A stretch of DNA of 64,000 nucleotides from Jiulongibacter sp966250325 (lineage in GTDB: Bacteria; Bacteroidota; Bacteroidia; Cytophagales; Spirosomataceae): contig CBINGY010000018.1 of NCBI GenBank assembly GCA_966250325.1, positions 1-64,000 on the forward strand, written 5' to 3'. Below the pieces are notes generated by a model. The model had not been told where the DNA came from and made no database searches. It saw nothing but the letters and a program-made list of their open reading frames with translations. Positions 58,718 to 64,000 of this stretch are shown piece by piece (position 1 is the stretch's first letter; each line of letters opens with the position of its first letter). The position numbers were made by a program, and so were the translations under genes.

Positions 58718-59500
58718 ATGAACTACACCCAGATTGAAGTAATCAATGACGTTTCGATAGTCACCCTAAAGCTAAACCGTCCGGAGGTTTTCAATGCCCT
58801 GAGCGGGAAATTACTACAGGAACTGGGCCATGCCGTTCAGGACGCCGCTGAAGACGAGGCGGTGCGGGTGATCATTCTCACAGGAAACGGTGATGCCTTT
58901 TCGTCGGGTGCAGACCTGAAAGAAGGCATTTCAAATGCAGGCAGACCACTGGGGGATGTTCTCAAAGAAAACTATGAGCCGCTCATTCTGGCCTTGCGTA
59001 ATGCTCCCAAACCTGTGATCTGCCGTATGAATGGTCTGGCAGCCGGTGCGGGCATGTCTCTGGCTCTGGCCTGCGATCTTATCATTGCGGCAGAGGATAC
59101 GTACATGACCGAGCTTTTTGTAGGAATAGGCCTGATGCCCGATGCCGGCTCCATGTACTTTCTGCCCAGAATAACCGGCATGCAGAAGGCCTTTGAGATT
59201 TTCAGTACCGGACGTAAAATTTACATGAAAGAGGCTCTGGAACTGGGCCTGGTGAGCAAAGTTGTACCCACAGGTGAGTTGGATGCGGCTGTCAATCAGT
59301 TGGCAGACTACTACGCCTCCGCTCCTACCCGGGCCATTGCTGAAATGAAAAAGGTATTGAATAGGAGCGTTCAGTCTTCTCTCGCCGAGGTTTTACGGCT
59401 GGAAGCCGAAGGTCAGACCGCCTGCGGCATGACCAACGACTTCGGGGAAGGGGTTATGGCCTTCCTTCAAAAGAGAAAACCTCAGTTTAAAGGAAATTAA
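58718..59500 (+). CDS. Enoyl-CoA hydratase/isomerase family (PaaG-like)
   Basis: 260 residues, crotonase fold. LNRPEVFNALSGKLLQEL near 19-36, the CoA loop SSGADLKEG near 63-71, oxyanion region RMNGLAAGAGMSLALACDLI near 104-123 and GLMPDAGSMYFLPRITG near 138-154. The Asp in PDAGS rather than Glu fits PaaG-type isomerases of phenylacetate metabolism; fatty acid oxidation is the alternative. No other pathway gene is next to it. Convergent with the mannonate-dehydratase-like gene, seven bases apart. Confidence 0.87.
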   Translation: MNYTQIEVINDVSIVTLKLNRPEVFNALSGKLLQELGHAVQDAAEDEAVRVIILTGNGDAFSSGADLKEGISNAGRPLGDVLKENYEPLILALRNAPKPVICRMNGLAAGAGMSLALACDLIIAAEDTYMTELFVGIGLMPDAGSMYFLPRITGMQKAFEIFSTGRKIYMKEALELGLVSKVVPTGELDAAVNQLADYYASAPTRAIAEMKKVLNRSVQSSLAEVLRLEAEGQTACGMTNDFGEGVMAFLQKRKPQFKGN

Positions 59501-59507
59501 CCAGTTC

Positions 59508-60875
59508 TCACGGTCTGATCAACGTGCCGTCGTTTTTCCGTACCTGGGTCCAGTTATTCATCTGAACAGCCGGAAGCGGGTATTTCGCCGCCAGTTTTTC
59601 ATTGATATCTACTCCCAGACCGGGCACTTCGTTGACATACATGTATCCGTTTTCAACCCACGGTGAGCCGGGGAAAATCTCCTTGAGTGTATCAGAAAAA
59701 TTGACCGACTCCTGGATACCGAAGTTCCAGATCGCAAAATCAATGTGGGCATTGGCCGCATGGCCTACCGGCGACACATCTCCCGGCCCATGCCAGGCCG
59801 TACGGACATTAAACGCCTCGGCCAGTCGGGCTACTTTCATGGCTGGCGTAATGCCGCCTATCTGTGAGATGTGAATGCGGATGAAATCAAACCACTGTTC
59901 TTTCATCGGATCTACCCATTCATGCGGACTGTTGAACAACTCACCCATAGCCAGAGGCACCGAGGTTTGCTGGCGAAGCAAGGGAAAATACCGGTTATTC
60001 TCCGGCGAAAAAGGATCTTCAATAAAGAAAGGACGATATGGCTCCAGTCCTTTCACCAGACGGATGGCATCGGTAGGCTGAATACGCTCATGAATATCAT
60101 GAAGCAGCTCCACCTTCTCCCCGCATTGTTTTCGCACCGCCTCAAACATATCCAGCACACTTCGGGTATAAACCACGGGATCCATGTAATTATCATCGGG
60201 CATCCCAAAATTTTTCTGCTTGAAGTCGGGTTGTTTCACAGAGGGCTGATCTCCGTAACCTCCCAGGAGCTGGGTGGCTCCATAGCCGCCCATTTGTATG
60301 CGTACATGCCTGAATCCCTTCTCCATAAACCCCTGCACACTGTCTGCCACTTCCTTCGGGCTATTCCCGCTGGCATGGGCATAACAATCGATACCAAAAC
60401 GGCATTTACCGCCCAGAAGCTGATACACCGGCATGCCGGCACGCTTGCCCTTGATATCCCAAAGAGCCTGATCCAGGCCACTAAGAGCATTATTGAGCAC
60501 CGGCCCGTTTCTCCAGTACGAACTCTGATACGTAGCCTGCCAGGCATCCTCGATATTATCTACATCGCGACCCTTGCAAAAATCATTCAGGTAGCTGTCA
60601 ATGGCCGCCACCACGGCATGGGCCCGCTGTCTGAAGGTAGCACAACCGAGCCCATACAAACCTGGCTCTGAGGTTTCCACTTTAACCACGATAAGTTCGA
60701 TACCGTGCGGACAGGTTACAATGGCCTTCACCCGCGTTATTTTTACGGGAGCAAGACCGCTGGTTTTCTTTTGATAATTAGCAGCCAGTGTCTCTGAGCC
60801 GAAGCCCATTAGACCGGTGGTAGCCAGACCCAATCCTTTGAGTATTGAGCGGCGTGAAGAGGTATTGGTATTCAT
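59508..60875 (-). CDS. Tat-exported mannonate dehydratase-like protein (enolase superfamily, ManD/RspA type)
   Basis: 455 residues from the ATG at 60875, which begins with a twin-arginine signal (SSRRSILKGLGLATTG); a longer frame adds nine residues. Enolase superfamily: capping domain to about 155, barrel with metal ligands Asp in ELLHDIHER, Glu in FFIEDPFSPEN and Glu in LAMGELFNSP; the late HISQIGGITPAMKVARLAEA and WHGPGDVSPVGHAAN are ManD/RspA hallmarks. It would dehydrate a sugar acid such as mannonate. Export by Tat (tatC is at 37509-38381) is unusual for this normally cytoplasmic family. Confidence 0.85.
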   Translation of the reverse strand: MNTNTSSRRSILKGLGLATTGLMGFGSETLAANYQKKTSGLAPVKITRVKAIVTCPHGIELIVVKVETSEPGLYGLGCATFRQRAHAVVAAIDSYLNDFCKGRDVDNIEDAWQATYQSSYWRNGPVLNNALSGLDQALWDIKGKRAGMPVYQLLGGKCRFGIDCYAHASGNSPKEVADSVQGFMEKGFRHVRIQMGGYGATQLLGGYGDQPSVKQPDFKQKNFGMPDDNYMDPVVYTRSVLDMFEAVRKQCGEKVELLHDIHERIQPTDAIRLVKGLEPYRPFFIEDPFSPENNRYFPLLRQQTSVPLAMGELFNSPHEWVDPMKEQWFDFIRIHISQIGGITPAMKVARLAEAFNVRTAWHGPGDVSPVGHAANAHIDFAIWNFGIQESVNFSDTLKEIFPGSPWVENGYMYVNEVPGLGVDINEKLAAKYPLPAVQMNNWTQVRKNDGTLIRP

Positions 60876-60931
60876 TGATAGTAGGGTTGATCTTCCTCTC
60901 AAATTACTCAGAATTTGATCAAGACAAAAGT

Positions 60932-61255
60932 CTAACGCCTCTTTCTATCTTTTCCGAAGACCGATCTGTAAGATGTTTCAATGATCTCAAAAAGAAATTC
61001 CCGGGGAATCTGCTCATACTCCAGAATCGTCCACCCCTGTAAACCCCACTTATTGGGCACAGGATAAACAGCAGTTTTATCTGGCAAAGAGAATAAATCC
61101 TGATCTTCCGGTGTGAGTTTGACATTGACCTTGGATGTGCCAGGCAGATGCGTTAAAAAGATCGTTTTGGCTTTAAACGAAGTTCTGTCAAAATGAGGTT
61201 TTTCTGTCACATTTTCCAGAGAAAGGCAGTATTGACGGATTTCTTCAAAGGTCAT
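60932..61255 (-). CDS. MmcQ/YjbR family protein
   Basis: 107 residues, CyaY-like fold. TFEEIRQYCLSLENVTEKPH at the start and FSLPDKTAVYPVPNKWGLQG plus LEYEQIPREFLFEIIETSYR are typical. These small proteins are annotated as DNA-binding on weak grounds. It overlaps the DUF1801 gene by one base (TAATG), so the two are coupled. First of a block of small stress-type genes on -. Confidence 0.85.
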   Translation of the reverse strand: MTFEEIRQYCLSLENVTEKPHFDRTSFKAKTIFLTHLPGTSKVNVKLTPEDQDLFSLPDKTAVYPVPNKWGLQGWTILEYEQIPREFLFEIIETSYRSVFGKDRKRR

Positions 61256-61620
61256 TATTTCTTCATTTCCAGGTTCCCCTTCACTCTGAACTTCACCACG
61301 CGAACAATCAAATCTTCCGGCAAGGGCTTATTGAGCGGAAACTGCACAGATCCTTTTCCGGTTTTATAGTTTGAAAATTCTTCTGCAAATTCACTATGAC
61401 CCACCGGTGTTGCATAAAATCCGATATGCTTCTCATAGCCGGCAAAATACACGAGAGGTTTCTTATTCAGTTTGTAGCCGGGCATGCCATAGCTCATTTC
61501 TTCCGTAGCTCCCGGAGCCTCTCGCAGGATAAGCTCCCGCATGAGCTCCAGTCGTTCCCTTACATGATCCGGAAAGCCGGCAATGTAGTCGTCTACCCGC
61601 GTTATTTTCTCAGATTTCAT
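61255..61620 (-). CDS. DUF1801 / YdhG-like protein
   Basis: 121 residues. VDDYIAGFPDHVRERLELMR near 10-29, EEMSYGMPGYKLNKKPLVYF near 40-59 and GKGSVQFPLNKPLPEDLIVR near 87-106 identify the family, related to the iron-chaperone fold. Function unclear. Upstream partner of the YjbR gene with a one-base overlap. Confidence 0.85.
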   Translation of the reverse strand: MKSEKITRVDDYIAGFPDHVRERLELMRELILREAPGATEEMSYGMPGYKLNKKPLVYFAGYEKHIGFYATPVGHSEFAEEFSNYKTGKGSVQFPLNKPLPEDLIVRVVKFRVKGNLEMKK

Positions 61621-61668
61621 CGTTCTTACCGTTTGTTGGACCGATAAACAGTTTATGACCCAAAGTCA

Positions 61669-62040
61669 TTACTTCAGCCAGCCCATTTTTTTGTACCAGA
61701 AATAGTAGGACAGAAACAGGAATCCGAGGAACACAAAAAAGATGAGATGCATCGCTGAGAAAGGTTCGGTTTGAATAGCCGAATAAAACGCAGAAATGAG
61801 GTCAAAAAATAAACCGGCATAGGCCCATTCTTTGACATTTCGTGCAATGGGTAATAAAATGACGATACCACCGATCACTTTCCACCAGCCAATGTACGGA
61901 ATGAAGTATTCGGGATATCCCAAACCTTTAATCATTTTTACGGCCTCTGCTTCCATAAGAATGTCAGGAATTGCCGTAACTACCATAAATGCGGCAAAAA
62001 GGCCAGTTATGATCCAGTAAAAGAGGTTAACATTTTTCAT
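61669..62040 (-). CDS. DoxX-like membrane protein
   Basis: 123 residues with four hydrophobic segments (about 5-25, 45-63, 70-88, 97-117). LGYPEYFIPYIGWWKVIGGI and the helix spacing match DoxX-like proteins of Bacteroidota. Such genes often accompany AHSA1-type SRPBCC genes, as here. No catalytic role is known. Confidence 0.82.
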   Translation of the reverse strand: MKNVNLFYWIITGLFAAFMVVTAIPDILMEAEAVKMIKGLGYPEYFIPYIGWWKVIGGIVILLPIARNVKEWAYAGLFFDLISAFYSAIQTEPFSAMHLIFFVFLGFLFLSYYFWYKKMGWLK

Positions 62041-62187
62041 TGGCTTAAGGGTTAAGAGTTGTTTTATAATTGTTTATAAATATAATGGCTATCCATAAAT
62101 TCCGGGAGGTATTTCGTATCCGGAGATTCAAAATTACCTCGTGATGGCTTCAAAAACCCTGTGCTATTCCGAATAACTGCAGGTCAA

Positions 62188-62679
62188 TTACGACAGGATC
62201 GAGGAATCTAAAAATTGCTCCAACTGACCCAGGGTACCACCAAAGCCTGTTTCCATGCTTTCAAACATGCTTTCGAAAAATTGCCTTTCGGCTTCCGTGC
62301 TCTGATGAGGAGAACCTGTGAGGGTCAGGAGGGTCCCCTCTCCATCTGCAGCCAATTGAAGTACATTATAGATTTGTAGTGGGAAATCGGGAGCAAAGGG
62401 AGGCTTAATTTTATTTCCGTGTGCATCCGCAAATGAGTTGAGCCATTGAATTTCATTGGGCGGGGTCATTGAAATAAACTCCATTAAGCCATAACTTTTC
62501 TGGTCTCCCATTTCCATAGTGTAATGAAAATGTCCTCCAGGTTTGAACTCAAACTGAAGAACCTTCAGATCCATAGCTGCGGGTCCCCACCAGGCTCCAA
62601 GTGCCTCTGCGGTAGTAAATGCATCGTAAACTCTGGCCGGAGGGTAATTCAACCGGCGTGTGATGATTAGCTTTTTCAT
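62188..62679 (-). CDS. AHSA1-type SRPBCC protein, first of four tandem copies
   Basis: 163 residues. RRLNYPPARVYDAFTTAEAL, AWWGPAAMDLKVLQFEFKPG and the C-terminal FFESMFESMETGFGGTLGQL match the AHSA1/CalC-like SRPBCC family. Ligand-binding fold of unknown ligand. It is 13 bases downstream of the second copy. Confidence 0.85.
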   Translation of the reverse strand: MKKLIITRRLNYPPARVYDAFTTAEALGAWWGPAAMDLKVLQFEFKPGGHFHYTMEMGDQKSYGLMEFISMTPPNEIQWLNSFADAHGNKIKPPFAPDFPLQIYNVLQLAADGEGTLLTLTGSPHQSTEAERQFFESMFESMETGFGGTLGQLEQFLDSSILS

Positions 62680-62692
62680 GAATAAATTCGTT

Positions 62693-63154
62693 TTAGGTTA
62701 ACGAAGAAGAATCGGTTGTTTTGGGCAGTTGATTTACATAGTTTGGCAACTCCAGATTCATGAGGGAATGCCAGCCTTCTTCAAAATTCTCGCGTTTCAG
62801 AGCCTCCACCCGATCATCAAACGGAATCAGAAAATCGAAAGTAAGCCGTAATAAGGTGGAGGTCTGGGTTACCGGCACAATCTCCCACGCCAGCTGTGCC
62901 CGGCCAATGTACCCGGGATATTCCCAGGTATGCGACAGTTTTCTCTCTGGAATTACCTCGATGATCATCCCCCGGTGCAGCCATATCTGCCCGTCGGGCG
63001 GACCGGCCGTCCATTCAAACACGTGCCCGATTTCCAGACTCCATTGGTCCGAAAAATCAAAGTACCAGACTTTGAGATGCTGCGGATCGGTTAATACCCG
63101 CCATACCATCTGCGGCGAAGTATCCAGACTTTTTTCAAAAAACAGCTTTTCCAT
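62693..63154 (-). CDS. AHSA1-type SRPBCC protein, second of four tandem copies
   Basis: 153 residues. FEKSLDTSPQMVWRVLTDPQ near the start, GHVFEWTAGPPDGQIWLHRG, and SHTWEYPGYIGRAQLAWEIV. It differs from its neighbours in the KVWYFDFSDQWSLEIG region instead of WWGP, so ligand specificity probably differs. Short gaps on both sides (13 and 11 bases) indicate an operon. Confidence 0.85.
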   Translation of the reverse strand: MEKLFFEKSLDTSPQMVWRVLTDPQHLKVWYFDFSDQWSLEIGHVFEWTAGPPDGQIWLHRGMIIEVIPERKLSHTWEYPGYIGRAQLAWEIVPVTQTSTLLRLTFDFLIPFDDRVEALKRENFEEGWHSLMNLELPNYVNQLPKTTDSSSLT

Positions 63155-63165
63155 AATTTTGTTCG

Positions 63166-63618
63166 TTATATGTGTGACAGGTATTCTTCCATTCGTACGA
63201 AGTTATCCTTCTGACCTTCCTGGGCGTTAAAGACCTCTACCGTACGTAACATAATCTCCCGGGTTTCAAAAACCATCCGCCAGTCGATCTGCGTTTTACC
63301 ACCTAAATCCTGAAAAAGAACTATACCTCTGAATTTGGGTCCGGTTAAATGATCGTAAACAATCAAATGATGAGGAATAACTTCTACGAAAACGGACGCA
63401 TTGCGGTAGTCTGTGCCGTCTGGCCCATGCATGGTAAGATGCCATTCCCCACCCGCTCTCATATCCATTTTGGTGATGGTACTAGTGAATCCATGGGGTC
63501 CCCACCAGTTTCTGAGATGATCCGGATTTGTCCATACCTCCCAGACTTTTTCAATGGGGTGATGTATAACCCGAATCAGTCCAATCTGCCGGTCTTCTTC
63601 CGGCTCAAAATGTTTCAT
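63166..63618 (-). CDS. AHSA1-type SRPBCC protein, third of four tandem copies
   Basis: 150 residues. VIHHPIEKVWEVWTNPDHLR, NWWGPHGFTSTITKMDMRAG and GGEWHLTMHGPDGTDYRN. It is closely similar to the fourth copy (WWGPNGFTITISKMDLRSEG), so these two arose by a recent duplication. Operon position between copies two and four. Confidence 0.86.
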   Translation of the reverse strand: MKHFEPEEDRQIGLIRVIHHPIEKVWEVWTNPDHLRNWWGPHGFTSTITKMDMRAGGEWHLTMHGPDGTDYRNASVFVEVIPHHLIVYDHLTGPKFRGIVLFQDLGGKTQIDWRMVFETREIMLRTVEVFNAQEGQKDNFVRMEEYLSHI

Positions 63619-63627
63619 CTTGTTATC

Positions 63628-64000
63628 CTAAAGGTTTTCCAGATAGGCTTCCATATTACCCACGGTCTGATTCAGTCCATCAATGGCTCCCACGGCTTTC
63701 ACGGTTTCCAGGAATACTTCCTTCGATTCAAAAATCATGTGCCATCGAAGGTTCGTTCTGTTTCCCTCCGGCTCAAAAGTGACAATGGATCGAAACCGGG
63801 GCTTCCCGAGATGTTCATAGGAAAAGGTTTTCAATGGCTCAATCTCAAAGAATTTGAAATGGGTATCCCAGGTTTGTCCATCCGGCCCGTCCATGACAAA
63901 AAGCCAGTCGCCCTCCGATCTCAAATCCATTTTTGAAATTGTAATGGTAAATCCATTTGGTCCCCACCAATTCTGAATATGTTCGGGTTTGGCAAAAACT
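63628..64000 (-). CDS. AHSA1-type SRPBCC protein, fourth tandem copy, 5' end outside the window
   Basis: The frame runs from the stop at 63628-63630 to the right edge, at least 123 residues: FAKPEHIQNWWGPNGFTITI near the edge, then DWLFVMDGPDGQTWDTHFKF and AIDGLNQTVGNMEAYLENL. The N-terminal about 25-30 residues and the start codon are beyond 64000. Strong similarity to the third copy over its whole visible length. Confidence 0.86.
   Translation of the reverse strand, partial: VFAKPEHIQNWWGPNGFTITISKMDLRSEGDWLFVMDGPDGQTWDTHFKFFEIEPLKTFSYEHLGKPRFRSIVTFEPEGNRTNLRWHMIFESKEVFLETVKAVGAIDGLNQTVGNMEAYLENL

Noticed and set aside
59871..60671. Long open frame on + (266 codons) opposite the mannonate-dehydratase-like gene
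   Set aside because: Antisense to an enolase-superfamily gene with complete metal ligands; His-rich translation without a family.

Overview
The window looks like a chromosomal segment of a Bacteroidota bacterium, most likely a Cytophagales-type organism. The reasons are a SusC/SusD/SusE polysaccharide locus, many lipoproteins with a Cys near residue 16-20, DUF4494, a two-domain isocitrate dehydrogenase, the GNAT protein typical of Bacteroidota arginine operons, and repeated -7 boxes of the form TAnnTTTG. No rRNA or tRNA gene and no CRISPR array was recognised. The sequence was read by eye, so family names rest on motif recognition and not on searches.

The most unusual content is two AT-rich arrays of small, mostly unknown genes. 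Array A covers positions 1 to about 6945, is read on +, and continues off the left edge. Array B covers about 40622-49456 and is read on -. In both, every gene or small operon is separated from the next by a palindromic spacer that begins TAACA and ends ACGTTA in gene orientation. The long spacers are almost all 125, 126 or 139 bp; three short ones are 49-63 bp. Each unit between spacers starts with GTTAnnnnnn and ends with the exact complement of its own start, while the two sides of a given spacer do not match each other beyond TAAC/GTTA. That is what integron gene cassettes leave behind: circular intermediates, attC-like sites and reshuffled order. No integrase gene lies in the window, so these are best described as integron-like cassette arrays without an integrase. 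Cargo includes a RloA/RloB-type ATPase/nuclease pair, an NTase-NADAR fusion with a membrane protein and a DUF2971 protein, a rhomboid protease, a membrane-anchored SRPBCC protein, a TPR lipoprotein, a DUF416-like protein and several unknowns.

Between and after the arrays lies ordinary, more GC-rich chromosome. At 7.7-13.2 kb are a DNA glycosylase overlapping a DUF763 gene, then an AraC regulator divergent from a phytanoyl-CoA-dioxygenase-like gene, a zinc alcohol dehydrogenase and an esterase. At 13.4-22.4 kb is a polysaccharide utilization locus: GH53, SusC, SusD, a SusE/F-type binding lipoprotein and a GH13 amylase. At 22.5-40.4 kb are methionine aminopeptidase, an ankyrin protein, a MarR regulator, a META lipoprotein, icd, a PQQ-type sugar dehydrogenase, an RND efflux operon, MscS, GH30, tatC, glyA and DUF4494.

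After array B (49.8-64 kb) come a class V aminotransferase, ribosomal protein L31 type B, a broken RelE-type toxin-antitoxin pair, an EamA transporter, the arginine-type GNAT preceded by a promoter and an arginine-rich leader ORF, rsgA, a 40-residue membrane protein, a sugar-nucleotide epimerase, kup, an enoyl-CoA hydratase, a Tat-exported mannonate-dehydratase-like protein, and a run of small genes (YjbR, DUF1801, DoxX, four tandem AHSA1-type SRPBCC genes) that runs off the right edge.
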